Positions 46,805-58,344 of a stretch of DNA of 60,000 nt are shown one piece after another. Both the position numbers and the translations under genes were made by a program. Origin of the DNA: Tubulanus polymorphus (taxonomy: Eukaryota > Nemertea > Palaeonemertea > Tubulaniformes > Tubulanidae). Each line of letters begins with the position of its first letter. Within the stretch, counting starts at the first letter, position 1. The notes beneath the pieces were generated by a model that saw only the letters and a list, made by a program, of their open reading frames with translations, was not told where the DNA came from and made no database searches. The stretch spans positions 4,002,072-4,062,071 of the forward strand of contig NC_134034.1 in the NCBI RefSeq assembly GCF_964204645.1. The letters run 5' to 3'.

Positions 46805-49139
46805 ATGAATTAACTAAACTCAATCTTCACTGATAAACATCCGTTCCACATTACATGTCTGACGTATTGATAAATCTACTTAGTTCACCTTTCACAGTGT
46901 TTTATGAGATTAAGATCAATAGCCCTGATAAAGTATCATTAGCCACGATTAATGACAATTTTTAAACTTCCTTGATCTCTGACAACTATTCATCAGCACG
47001 GCCTTACCACTCCGTACAGGGAAGTAATGTTTTTGTTAGGCTTACATATCGAGCATTCTGGAGGGAAGATACAATACCCGAGCCACTGTTGGGTCCTGGA
47101 TTCATCCATCAGGCCAAGTCCCGAGTTGCTCATGCTTGAGGTAGTCATACCCAAGGACAGGTTCGATAGTTTGCTCTTCAAACTAGCACAGCATAGATAC
47201 CAGCTTAGATATAGAAGATCGAGTAATTTTATGAGAAATTTGGTCAGGCTACACTGAACGGTTTCAACGGGTTCACTGATACGGGTTCAACCAGCTGACG
47301 ATGGAAAATCTGGACGAACAACCTCGGCATAGCGTCAACAACATTCGTGCTGGTATGTATTAACTAGACATTGCGCACTAAATAATCGATTATACAGATA
47401 TCATAAAATGCACGTAAACATGTTCGGTCTCACAATTGAACGAAGTTTTTGAAACATTAAATGTTCCTGATGGATTGAAAATGTTTGCCTTATATATCAT
47501 TATAATTCACACGTAGCACATGGGCGACTGCCTGAACCATGACTAGCCGTAGGTCCGTGTAAAACATGCATGATACGCAGTCAACGGTGTAATTGTCATA
47601 TCTCTTATAAACTGATCGACGTTGTTTCATCAAAGAATAAATAAAATCACCGACAGTCTTAGTATTGCGTTTGTTAAATGACGTGGGTTGCAGTAGTTCA
47701 AGGAAGGTCTTTTCACAAAAGTTGATATTGAAATTGCTGCCGAGAACGACCCAACAAAACCTTATGAGCAAATAAAATGAGCAAGACGATTATTGCCACG
47801 AGAAGCGCCTGTGGTATTCATGTTCTAGGGGTCTTAAATGAGGAATTGGAAAACCTCACGATGCTTAGATGACGACTTTGTATATGCAATGGATAGCAGC
47901 AAAGCAAGTTAAACTAACTAGAATGCACCCATTACGCTTTGAACGCTAGCTAGGATTTGAATGTAGAATAACCCGAAAAAATGGCCTAAATGAAAAACCC
48001 GATAAAACGATTCTTCGTATATCATGCCCTAAAAGCTATGAAATGACCAAATCCTTTTCAGTCACAAGTGAAAGATTCTACATAAAATTTGTAAGCTTAT
48101 GGGATAGAGTAATTTAAATACTAGCAATATTTCGGGCGGTTTGTAACCCTTCTTCAGTCTAAAATGACACACAAATACACAGTGTGTATGAATATAAGCA
48201 TGACATGAGACACGAATCACTGGTAGTAACCACCCAAATATAGTGTTTTGATTAACTCTTTAGGCATTGCTTCATTTGTTATGGATTTTGTGAGCTGAAT
48301 CATACAACTACGTAAGTTCGATACGTAAGGTTGAACTGGATACAGAAATATGCTCGAAATCTTTGATTTTACACAAAATATGAATCACTTACCTATTTAA
48401 AGCAATCAAATGGGATGAGGTGTCCTAACTTAAAGCGTTCACCGCCGCATTGTCCGCTTCGTGATCTTTTTTCGGGTGTTCCTCTGTAAAGTACCAGTCG
48501 AACCCGGTACACTGTACATATACCTCGTATGGCGTGTTTGATACTGGCGTTGTCAAAATCAAAGACTGTAAATCTTTGTTCTCCGGCATCACACGAACGA
48601 ATGCATCAATATCAATTTCGAGACGTATAATTCGTACTAATAACTCCAGCAAACACGATACGATATGAAAACCGAGGTACACGCTAATAATGTACACTAA
48701 ATAAAAAATCCCGTAAAGCGCCTAAAGCGCAGCAGGTATAAAGAGGGATTCTTCTCTCTTCAGATCCGACTGGAGACCAAAAAGGTCGATGTAAGTTCAC
48801 TGCGCGACGCATCCTTACTTGTTAGCGATAGACCGTAGGGAAAACTAATCGAAGTTGATAAAGGAATTCGTGTCTTTTTTGGTGGAACTCTCGGTAACCG
48901 ATTCACCATGATTAGAATATTATGAAATGCTCTTTTTTGTGCAAATGTGCAAAAGCTACCAAGAGTGTCTTGGTGATTATGCAGTAGCGTGCTGTTAACG
49001 AATGTCTGGCGTGTGCATGCATCCGTGTGTGCGTGTGTTTGTTTGTTTGTTTGTTAGTTCATTAGAAATACCCCAGATGAATAAGTTGATCAGGCAATAT
49101 GTATACGATTTTTGTCGTTTTTCTTAATCGGTAAAAGAA
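46805..49139. other. Spacer 3' of the receptor gene
   Basis: No clear AATAAA near the receptor stop. A short open frame at about 46980-47140 (GSNVFVRLTYRAFWRED) looks mildly coding but has no support. A GTTT run lies at 49036-49055. Otherwise no recognisable gene apart from the ORF listed at 48425-48697. Confidence 0.4.
48425..48697 (-). CDS. Exon-like minus-strand ORF, unknown product
   Basis: About 90 codons: one hydrophobic stretch (YLGFHIVSCLLELLVRIIRL), then a soluble part with DAFVRVMPENKDLQSLILTT and VQCTGFDWYFTEEHPKKD, ending at 48425. There is no in-frame ATG at the start, so it would need an upstream exon. The family is not recognised. Confidence 0.25.
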   Translation of the reverse strand: MYIISVYLGFHIVSCLLELLVRIIRLEIDIDAFVRVMPENKDLQSLILTTPVSNTPYEVYVQCTGFDWYFTEEHPKKDHEADNAAVNALS

Positions 49140-49450
49140 ATCCTGGATACATGTAAAGTGATTAGGCCTAGATTTTGAAAGTTTGCAGATAAGACGTATA
49201 ATGTCTGAGTTATTAATTCATGTTTCAGGTGCAGTACTGAACACATGTGAAGTGTGATCGATTAGTTTTTGAAAGTGTCCTGATAAAATGCCTAATGCCT
49301 GGTGCTTGTAGCTTATGTCTCAGGTGCATTACTGTCAACATGGGTAGTGAGGACGATCAGTTTTTGAAAGTGTGATGATATAGTGGCTCATATCTGGTGT
49401 TTGTAGTCTCAGGTCTCAAGTTTGGAACACATGTGAAGTGTGAATGATCT
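49140..49450. repeat. ~115-bp minisatellite, right of the receptor gene
   Basis: About three units with GTACTGAACACATGTGAAGTG, TTTTTGAAAGTGTCCTGATA and TGGTGCTTGTAG, same family and strand as 38930-39440. Confidence 0.75.
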
Positions 49451-49465
49451 GTACGAAGTGTGAAC

Positions 49466-49504
49466 GATAATAATAATAATGATAATAATAATAATGATAA
49501 TAAC

Positions 49505-49563
<59 letters not shown>

Positions 49564-49567
49564 CGAT

Positions 49568-49652
<85 letters not shown>
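49466..49652. repeat. Compound microsatellite (AAT)n then (GACAAC)n
   Basis: AATAAT/GATAAT repeats to about 49562, then GATAAC/GACAAC repeats to 49652. Every frame gives a low-complexity ORF (poly-N/D, poly-T, poly-V), none of them genes. It is the 3' tail of the LINE fragment that follows. Confidence 0.9.
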
Positions 49653-49653
<1 letters not shown>

Positions 49654-49960
49654 GTTCACCGGCGCACTGCATTGGTTCATAGTCACTAAGTATAGGCACG
49701 TTGAAAGAGTAGATGTTTTAGTGAACGTTTAAACTGGTTGACATCGTGAATATTACGCAGGTGGTTATCAATGTTATTCCAAAGGGAAGCAGCAACTACA
49801 GTAAATGAACGTCCACTAAAAGTACTTAGGTTGTAATGGGCTGGAGACAGTAAATTTTGAGATGATGATCTTAGTGCACGAACTGGATTGTACTGAACGA
49901 GTAGATCTTTCAAGTAGACTGGAGCCAACAAGTGGAGGCACTTAAAACGATTGTGAATTT
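49653..49960 (-). mobile_element. 3' end of a CR1-type LINE
   Basis: The minus-strand frame 49931-49686 reads LAPVYLKDLLVQYNPVRALR, SFTVVAASLWNNIDNHLR and FKRSLKHLLFQRA, the usual last residues of such reverse transcriptase ORFs. The element then runs into the microsatellite as its 3' tail. Heavily 5'-truncated. Confidence 0.75.
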
Positions 49961-49964
49961 TGCA

Positions 49965-50644
49965 AACTTAAAATTACAATTACAATTAGTTTATTTACTC
50001 CACAATTATACAATTGCACAGAGAACAAAATTATTTTACAATATACATTGCAACATATAACATTAGAAATATTGTATTAAACATTTGCGTATATACAACG
50101 CCAGTTTTTTAAGGGTTTGGCAATTTGAGTTGAACAAATCATACAACTTTACGTTATTGGGGAATCTCCAATAACGCTCCGGGATGTATCTAGCTCTGGA
50201 TTCCTTCATTCTCTGTTGGTCAACTAATCGCCCTAATTTGCTGAAATATTAATGGCACCAACACTGATGAATTAATAACGTTTTTAAACGAATCCGTAAG
50301 TATAGAGGAAGCTTTAAACGTATAGTGCTTTTTTGCTTGTCAAACTACCTTTAGGCCGAAAAAGCCTCAATATTGATTAAACAATATTCATAGGTACTTA
50401 CAGATGGAAACGACCTCGATGTTTTGATTTCCCATGTGAAACGGCAATGTTAACAGAATAAAACGATTTGTTGAAAGATGCATGTAGTTTCAATTGTCCG
50501 AAGGGTTATATATCCTTGCGGCTGTGCGAATTAACGATCAGATGTAATTTGAGGAAGGTAACCAGTCAACAGTACTAAAAATACGGTTTCAAGTTGCGTG
50601 AAGTGAATCAAACTCATGAAGTGAATCAAACTTAAAATCAGTGG
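49965..50644. other. Repeat-derived spacer
   Basis: 49970-50240 starts with ATTACAATTACAATTAG and resembles another minus-strand LINE 3' end, including GGGATGTATCTAGCTCTGG. The rest shows nothing recognisable. Confidence 0.35.
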
Positions 50645-51600
50645 TTATTTGACTGAATCTCTATAGCGGATTTTCATACAGAAATATTCACGAATTTCTC
50701 GTCCCAGTAAAAGATATAAGTAGAAATTTACCACATAGTTACAAACTTGAAATTGAAAAAATATGTCATATAGAAAATCTTTCTGTTCCGGTGAGATTGG
50801 CAACAATGTAGTAATAGCGGATGGAAGTGTAAATATTGCAAATGCGAGTGAAACAGTTACAAGCATTATTGTTGTACGTTTTGATTTTGTAGTTTTCTGA
50901 TCAGACGAAACCCTATTTGAACCTCGAAATAACTGAATTATTATAACATAATTTGAAGTTAGAATCAAGGTTAAAGGCAAAACAAAAACTTGGACGACAA
51001 ATACTGAGAAATATGTTGTTTGGTCAATTAACTCATAGTAACATCCGAAAAACTGGTCAACAAAATGTATCGACATAGCAGGTGTGAGATATAACTAGTA
51101 CATTTACTACAGTAATTGTCAATATAGTTAATCTTAGCGAATCTCGATGTACATATCAAACGAGATGTGAACGGGAAGAGCATAACTGCCGAACGTTCTA
51201 GAGATATCGCTACAATTAACCACGAACTATTGACGACAGTAATCGCAAATACAAATTCATATATCTGACAACTGATCAATGAATTCATCATGGATATTGA
51301 ACAGCCTCTCACGTGCAAGACAAGCTGTAAAACAGGCATCAGAGTATAATTGATGCAGGAAATGGAATAACTGACGGACAAAACGATCAGATAGTTAGCG
51401 TAAGAAAAACTGTGGAATCTTCGACTTATCATTATCAGAAGTGTAGCCGAATTTCCGAAGGCTCCAAACAGGAACAAGTTAGGCAGCGAGACCAATGACA
51501 CAGTACGGTAGATTCCAGACCTGTTAACCACAGACATGATAATTGCTGTACGTTCGACCAATCTGCACCTGAGTTGTATTCATAATTCACAATAATCAAC
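50645..51600 (-). pseudogene. Frameshifted FMRFamide-receptor-like GPCR, copy 1
   Basis: On the minus strand TM1 (GAFGNSATLLIMISRRF), TM2 (YANYLIVLSVSYSISC), TM3 (SSWLIVAISLERSAVMLFPF), TM5 to ICL3 (IIIQLFRGSNRVSSDQKTTK), TM6 and TM7 (NYVVNFYLYLLLG) are all present, but in three frames. TM4 (LTILTITVVNVLVISH) lies in a different frame from TM3 and from ECL2 (FFGCYYELIDQ). The N-terminal segment also has a stop and shift when compared with the copy at 54.4 kb. At least two to three indels, so either a pseudogene or local sequence errors. The TM2 aspartate is replaced by Ser/Tyr, which favours decay. Confidence 0.7.
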
Positions 51601-53929
51601 TCATCCACGCGTGGACTAACCGACGCGTGGATTGACTGACGCAAATTCCATGTCATATCCTCACAATCTATTATTGTTCCGATGAAATGAAAAATCTATT
51701 CTTGAAATTTAACAAAATAGACATAGTCATATTTATTAAGTTAACCATTGCGTAAAATATGAATGTTACTAATTTTAATATTGATATTCCTTGGAAAAGG
51801 ATTCCCTATAAACGGTTAAATGTTATCTAGTAAAACACCTGAGCAGTAGGAGTTCAATTCGTTCAAAGTACATCAGAAATAAACAGCAAGATTTAAGTGC
51901 AACTTAGGTAGAATTCATGGTGATTAAGATACTCGATCAAAAACACAATGGTGAGTTCTTAAAGACAATCTCTAAGAATAGATGAAGCATTGCCTCCCTT
52001 GGGTAAAGGATTCAATGATCACATTTTCGAGCAGAGATGATGAACAACCATTAGATAATCAAGCAACAAAGGATCATACATACACTGAGAGGTTGAGGTC
52101 TCGAGGTCATTACATGAAAGCTACGTTGACGGAAATACTACGGCTGGGGAAATAATAAGGCAAACATCAATTTGGAAAGTGTTTTAAAAATGAAAGGTGG
52201 TAAAATGTTAATGAAACCACGGCCTAGAAGAATTATATTTTCCACTGTGAAAGATCGTATACAGTGTGTCTCCGAAAATACACATAATACACTGTCCTTC
52301 ACATCCAGATCAGTCGAAAGTGTTGTGGCAGAGTAGGGCCACGGAAATATTTCTTGACAAAAATGATCTCGCCATAAAGATCAATTTCCCACGAAATATA
52401 TTTCGCAATTTCAAAGAATTCCATCATAGAAATAGTTCCATCGAATAATATTCGTACATGAAAATAATTCCACCATGAAAAATAAATCGCATTCAAAATT
52501 TTTAAATGTTAGTACCTGAAAATAGTTTCCTATGCGAAAATAGATAGTCGTTGATTCATGCGAGTAAGAATGATTCCATTATGAAAGATGAATTATACCG
52601 AAATTATATTCAGCTTTCAGATTCAATTTTCATGGTGGAATTATTTTCACTTACAAATATTATTTGATTACCTTTCCTTTTTATATAAATAAATAGATTC
52701 CCTTCTCTTTGGACACTTTTTGTGAAGGGTTATTTTTTTGTGTTATACATAAACACAAATTGAATATGAATATTCGTTGAACAGGAATTCATCGTAGATT
52801 GTGGAATAACTCATAGTAAAACGTACGAACAGGTTGGAATTCAAAATCACTGGAAATAGATTTCATTAATCAAGAATTAAAATCAATGCAAAATACACGA
52901 CGTTTCGAACACTCATCAGTCAGAGCTCATCGTCAGGTGGAATACGTTTTCACCTTCTCGATTAGTTCTAAGTGCGAGGTGGCATCAGACCACAATTAGG
53001 TTAGTAGCTCGAAGATGCGTGTACCTAGACTGAAAAAGAGGTCCCCTATAAATGTTTCCATAATTTCTGCAAATGGGATAGGTAACGAATTTCGGCAGAA
53101 TGCCCAGTGCATTTCTACCTGTTAGCTGGAAAATCAGATCAAACTCGTGCCTCAATGTGGTTGGACGACTATCACAGATATCGGAGGTCCAAAATCCGAT
53201 GTCAGTTTACACGCACGGACATCAAATTATAAATCTATTTCAATTATTTTAGTAATTTTCAATCTTTATTTGAATGATATAATGCAAATTTGCTTTTTCA
53301 TTAATTAATATCAATCTAATAGAATAAATTGAATGACAATTTATAGTGATGATTCTAAAACTTGATGCAGTTTGTCAATCTTTATAATGAATCTTTAGAA
53401 TGAAGCAATACAATCATCATAAAAGATGAATTCGAAATAAACGAAAAATATAAAACATATATAAAAAACTTTTTACCTGTTTGTATTTGTGTGTTGTTTA
53501 GAAAAATGAACAACAAAAAATGAAAATATTAAATGATTTGTGGAAAGAAGATGTCAATTGACCAAACTGTTGTAACTTTGCAGCTCTATAAGCCAATGAT
53601 TGATCCTTCGATCTTTTCATTTACTGAATGTCACTGTAACCAGGCCACAGTTTGAATACGGTGTCGACATTTTGTGGGGTGGAGGGGATATGAGGGGAGA
53701 ATGAGAGTAGATTTAATGATTGGAATGCAGAGGAAGTCAGAGTTCAAAGTAACCATTTTACACTGATTATTTCAAGTTATCTAAGCAACTTAGTTTTTCC
53801 GGAATCGTAAACCAGACCCTTCTCCCTCCACCCCTCCCCATCTCCCTCGGATACATGTTCCTGTTTTCATTTCACAACGATTCCGTCATTATCACAAGTT
53901 TCTTGTCAGGTTCATTGTCACGAATTTTC
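51601..53929. other. Spacer with one MITE
   Basis: AT-rich. Contains the inverted-repeat element at 52460-52648 and a short ACGACGTTTCGA motif near 52898 that also occurs near 54838. No recognisable gene. Confidence 0.5.
52460..52648. mobile_element. MITE with perfect 22-bp terminal inverted repeats
   Basis: The arm at 52460-52481 (GAAAATAATTCC then ACCATGAAAA) is the exact reverse complement of 52627-52648. 189 bp, AT-rich, no ORF. Confidence 0.7.
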
Positions 53930-53934
53930 AAGCG

Positions 53935-54523
53935 CTATTGTTGTACGTTTCGATTCTGTAGTTTTCTTATCAGACGAAACCATCTTTGAACCTCTGAATA
54001 ACTGAACTATTATTGGAGAATTTCATATTAGAATGAAAAGTAAAGGCAGCACGAAACCGTAGGTACAAAGTGGAGTAAGAAATATCATAACTGCCGCACG
54101 TTCTAGAGATGCGGCTACTAACAACCACGAGCTGCTAAAAGTGGCAACCGCCATCAACATTCATATACTTTACAACTAATCAGTGAATGCTAGAATATAA
54201 GACTAGTGTTTAAAATTCAGGAGAACAAACAGTAAAACAGGCCTCAGTGTAAAATCTATACAGTACAAGAAATCACAGACTGCCAAAATTATCAGATAGT
54301 TAGCGTAAGATAAACTGCAGAATCTACGACTGATCATTTTGAAGAAAGTGGCTGAATTCCCAAAGACGCCCAACAGACACACGAGAGGAAGAATGACCAC
54401 TCGACGTACATAGTACGGTAGGTTCCAGACCTGCTCTCCACCGACATGAGAACGAGGTAACTGTTGATAGCGTGTTCGACCAATTTGAATCCGAGTTGAA
54501 TTCATGATTCACAAGAATTAACT
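53935..54523 (-). pseudogene. Decayed GPCR copy 2 with internal deletion
   Basis: On the minus strand the N-terminus to TM2 is open (VWNLPYYVRR, GVFGNSATFFKMISRRF, YANYLIILAVCDFLYC). Frame is then lost. SSWLVVAASLERAAVM (TM3) is followed closely by YGFVLPLLFIL and IVQLFRGSKMVSSDKKTTES (TM5/ICL3). TM4 and ECL2 are therefore deleted, and TM6-TM7 are absent. The paralog is 50645-51600. This copy keeps the TM2 aspartate that copy 1 has lost. Confidence 0.75.
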
Positions 54524-54529
54524 CCTGAC

Positions 54530-54640
54530 ACATAATGCGGTAAGCTCCAGACCTGTTAATAGCAGACATTATGGCAATGTATAATATATTAACTGCTCTA
54601 ACGTCGACCAATCTGCATCTGAGTTGAATCTATGATTTAT
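54530..54640 (-). pseudogene. Third copy of the GPCR N-terminal segment
   Basis: The DNA repeats the 5' segment of copies 1 and 2 (AGGTCTGGAGCTTACCGCAT, CAGATGCAGATTGGTCGACG) but stops in several frames. It lies directly upstream of copy 2, suggesting unequal crossing-over. Confidence 0.65.
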
Positions 54641-56054
54641 GATATACGTAGATAACTGTCGGAGTTGGTGACTGACTGTATCAATAGACTGACGCAGATT
54701 ACAATACGTATCGTCGAATCTCACAATCTATTGTTCGCATCAGCGTGGAGAGTAGAAAATAAAAAGACAACATAACCCACTTTGTACTGATTGGCATTTT
54801 AAAAATCGAGAATTTGTTCAAAAAATTAGAATGACACGACGTTTCGATCTCCACGCACGAGATCATACCGTTGTTTATTGGACAATACCCGCCTGGTACA
54901 CTGCACCTGGCAAGCAGCTAGAATAAATTTTAAACAAGAGCCCCAAGGAGCACTATGGCTGGCCTGTCAGCTTTTCAGAAAATGGCAAATGATGATGCAT
55001 TCTGTGGGTTAGATTTGTCAAAATACACTCCCAGCTGAGAGTCAATACCTAATAATATACACAATACAATCGTAGAATACAAAAGTAGCACAGACAGCAA
55101 CTGGATCTGGCAGGAACAAATACCTCAGATAAATCTTTTCCCGTGGTCTTATTGATTTTAATGCGGAATAGAATTGAATTTTCTGAAATTTGCTCAATAA
55201 AATAAAATTGAATTGGATTTGATATTTTTTGCAGAATAAAATTTGATTTAATTTGTAGTTTGAGCACATGGCTAATTAGCATATCAAGGTCATCTATCCG
55301 ATCTAAGAAAAAGCTATTTTTTCCGGACTTTGCACAATGGTCAATGATATTTTCTGTAGTGCTAATAAAAATATTCCTCCCAAAAACCAACTAAAGCTTT
55401 CACAGAAATCGATCTTGAAATACAGTTTTAGATCTAAAAATAAAACCAGGAAGTAAAACGGTAGACGATACCGCGGGTTCACGTGAACACCTGCTGATTT
55501 CTGCGGCTAAGCCAATCATAGAGGAGTCTTTGCTTTCAGATTGGCTTTTCAAAACCAATATTTTTGCGATCAGATATTCGCGAAAAAGCTCATATAGATT
55601 TTAGCGAGGCCCTATTTCAAAATTCAGCTACGTAGAGTTTGGAGAATGGATAATGCTTTAATGAATGATTTGTATGAATATATGCTCAGTTGCACAGACA
55701 AAGAGGCTTTGCTCATGTCATTTAAATTGGCTCCATTTGTATAGTAATAGGCTCAGCCTACGGCTGGCCTAAAAATCGCCCATACCTCATCGGAATCTCT
55801 GATGATCCATACTTCAACATGTGTTGGCCAGCTTTATTATTTATCACGTATCGGTAGATACGTGATTACTAAGCCACATTCAGAAACTAGCGTCAATTAG
55901 TGTAATTTCCCCTTGATTATAAACCTAGTTTTTAAAGTCTGTAAATTAATTCGTTTCAATCGCAGTGTCACATTTGGCGTAGGATATCCTTATTAAAATT
56001 CGACGCATTACATAATACATTTATGTGTCGAAGGCGAAATAGAGCGATACAATA
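54641..56054. other. Spacer upstream of the MFS gene
   Basis: Contains AAGAGCCCCAAGGAGCAC ... GGCTGGCC (54935-54980) and GGCTCAGCCTACGGCTGGCC (55751), a possible element bounded by related GGCTGGCC ends. No recognisable gene; the promoter of the transporter should lie near 55900-56050. Confidence 0.4.
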
Positions 56055-57443
56055 ATGAAAATAGTGTTGGACGATACGTCTGGAATTCTGGGTGAAAAAG
56101 ATGTAACCGTTGGTAATATTGAGTATGGAGCCATTGGTGACCATATCGTTAACCAGTCTAATCAAACGGTTGACCAGTCTGAATTACTACCAAATGAGGA
56201 TCAACCGCCAGGTGAATCTTCTCGTAACATCCGCTACGAGGGAAACCCTCTGCTTATTGTCTGTATCGTAGGTTTTGCTTCACTTATCGTCAATACGACA
56301 TCGGGAACATTCATTGCTGTAGTAAGTGAACTGCAAGGTGGATTCCGTAATAACTCATTATCTGCTGATAAACATATCGCTGGAAATGTGGCCATCACTA
56401 AAGCTGGGTTCGATGTTGGGTTGATACTAGGAGGCGTTCTGTGTGGTAGATTGACGTTCAAATATGGCCATGTTGTCCCGTTCTGGTTTGGGCTGATATC
56501 GGGACTGGTAACCATTTTGATTTCAGCTTTCTCGTCGATTTGGTGGATATTCGCGATTCTGGATTCGTTAATCGGGGTTTCCTTGTCGTTCATTTCGAAT
56601 GCCGGAGCGACAATGGTAGCGATTGCATTCAAGGATAAAGACAAGAGAGTTTCTGCGTTAGCTGTAGTGTACGGTATGAATTACGCCGCACCTGAAATTG
56701 GTTACACCGTCCGTCTATATGAAATTAAAGTTATCGGTTACGCGGTATCATTTTGGATGCTTTTCGGTGCCTTAATGATGGTTATCGCGCTACGAGCTTT
56801 TGTCAGAATAGACAACAACATCAGCGCGGGAATTTCCGAGGAAAAAAATATTCATCTCGAACTGGTAAAATCAATGTTAACGGACGCGCAAACATTAGTG
56901 CTGTTGGGTTCCGATTGCGTCTATCTCTTTAGCATGGCAATTCATTACTTGTATATGCCTCTCTTGATTAAGCAAGTCTCGTTTGACGTAGAACATTGGC
57001 AGATAGGTATACTGCTATTGGTTGCGACGGTCTTTTATCTGCTGAGTTCAAATACATTTGGATTACTGGTGACGAAAACCAGAAATTATCGTTGGATTTA
57101 TTTCATAATCTATTGTCTGATGGCGACTATTTCATCCGTTTCATATATGCTCATAAGAAATGTTTGGCAAGCGTTTGGTAGCTCTATTATCGGTTACTTA
57201 TCGTTTGGTCTCTTCACTAGCTTTTATTTTTCCTGGCTTTCTGATGTTGCTGATACAAAATTTGATGGAAATTATGAAACCATATATGCAATAGATTCCA
57301 CCATATCACGTCTGGTAACGGTAATACTAACGTTGATAATGGGTGCTATACAACCCTATATTGGTTATCCGGCAATATTCATCTGTGTCGGTATTTTAAA
57401 TTTCATCTACTCTTTTAGTTCCCTAGCTTTAAGAGATATTTGA
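56055..57443 (+). CDS. MFS transporter of the SLC18 (vesicular amine transporter) type
   Basis: Intronless, 462 residues. A polar N-terminus of about 70 residues (cytosolic) precedes the membrane domain. Helices are separated as in the 12-TM MFS fold. After TM1 (IVCIVGFASLIVNTTSG) there is a long hydrophilic first loop, typical of SLC18. KAGFDVGLILGGVLCGRLTF and KYGHVVPFWFGLISGL form TM2-loop-TM3 with the MFS motif A position (GRLTFKYG). MNYAAPEIGYTVRLYEIKVIG matches the motif C region of TM5. WQIGILLLVATVFYLLSSNT aligns with the C-half of vesicular amine transporters. Expected role: proton-coupled amine uptake into vesicles, but the usual transport acidic residues are not all evident, so the substrate is unknown. 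Lack of introns suggests a retrocopy or a lineage-specific expansion. A 5'-leader intron cannot be excluded. Confidence 0.75.
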   Translation: MKIVLDDTSGILGEKDVTVGNIEYGAIGDHIVNQSNQTVDQSELLPNEDQPPGESSRNIRYEGNPLLIVCIVGFASLIVNTTSGTFIAVVSELQGGFRNNSLSADKHIAGNVAITKAGFDVGLILGGVLCGRLTFKYGHVVPFWFGLISGLVTILISAFSSIWWIFAILDSLIGVSLSFISNAGATMVAIAFKDKDKRVSALAVVYGMNYAAPEIGYTVRLYEIKVIGYAVSFWMLFGALMMVIALRAFVRIDNNISAGISEEKNIHLELVKSMLTDAQTLVLLGSDCVYLFSMAIHYLYMPLLIKQVSFDVEHWQIGILLLVATVFYLLSSNTFGLLVTKTRNYRWIYFIIYCLMATISSVSYMLIRNVWQAFGSSIIGYLSFGLFTSFYFSWLSDVADTKFDGNYETIYAIDSTISRLVTVILTLIMGAIQPYIGYPAIFICVGILNFIYSFSSLALRDI

Positions 57444-57559
57444 TTTAGAGTGTGAAGTTTGCTCACGCATCAAAACCAATCGATGCTCATCCACTTCAAA
57501 CACCAGCGGTCAAACCACAAGTTGGATCACCCGAGCATTTGACTCATCTTCGTTAAGAA

Positions 57560-58060
57560 AAATGGGCATTGAAATCACTTGCATCTTCGGGACCACTATT
57601 TAAGCAGGGTTTCCAGCGGTCCTTCCAAGTCATTCTTTGTCCTTTTGGAAAAACGTCCGGACAAACAAAATCTTTATCCTTCTTTTTGACTCTAAGTCTT
57701 TCCATTTTGATGAAAAATTCCTCCATTTCTATGTATTTTCCACGCGCAATTTAACGGTCTAAAATTGCCGAAAAGGTCATTCGTACGAAGTATGTTTTTT
57801 TGCCCTGGTCTCACCACTGGAAACCCTTCTAAGGTTGGTTTCAACTTTTTACCTTCAAGGATAAATCTAGCTCCCTGCTGGCCTCTATCATCTATCAATT
57901 CCAATACTTGGATGATCCAAGTTGTGTTTAGAGGTAAAACTATAAGAGATACCTTCAAGCAGACAACCATGTTGAGCATATTTCGACCAATAGTGCAATT
58001 CACACTGCAGCTTGTTTTGTCACAAATGTACCCCTGGCCATCTTTACAAGAGTTTTCAAG
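57560..58060 (-). pseudogene. Decayed ORF of unknown origin
   Basis: The minus strand reads protein-like through two frames: IIQVLELIDDRGQQGARFIL and PVVRPGQKNILRTNDLFGNF (58003-57692). It then continues in another frame as KDFVCPDVFPKGQRMTWKD and CLNSGPEDASDFNAHF, ending near 57567. A frameshift near 57700 separates the parts. The family is not recognised; it could be a transposon-borne or retrocopied gene fragment. Confidence 0.35.
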
Positions 58061-58136
58061 TTTTCACCTTAAATCGGTTCATAGTCACTTAGATTTGTAG
58101 ATTTGTGAAGCACCATTCATCAAATCACACAATCCT

Positions 58137-58320
58137 TCCCATTCTCCCTCGGCAGGGATTCGAACGGCACGAACCCCTGCCACAGTAGACCGGGTGCGCA
58201 GGTACATGCGAAGCTTTGGCGCACGAATGCTTGGGGCACCAATCCGATTGCTCGTTGTATAATCGCTGAGGTTCACGGAAAAACTATAAATGGGAAAACC
58301 CTGGCTGAAATAAAACGGGA
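58137..58320 (-). mobile_element. tRNA-derived SINE, second family, copy b
   Basis: Shares TGCCACAGTAGACCGGGTGC, ACCAATCCGATTGCTCGTTG and CTATAAATGGGAAAACCC with 29073-29270. The central part of the tRNA-like head is deleted (GGGATTCGAACGGCACGAA joins directly). Confidence 0.6.
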
Positions 58321-58344
58321 TAGCTAATAATGACATCATGTTAG

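Noticed and set aside
47301-47352. Possible first exon (MENLDEQPRHSVNN, donor GTATGT)
   Set aside because: No following exon in frame could be found and the stretch is too short to judge.
49357-49732. Long ORFs in all frames over the microsatellite (poly-S/L, poly-V/I, poly-N/D, poly-T)
   Set aside because: They arise from (AAT)n and (GACAAC)n repeats; no start context, splice support or family.
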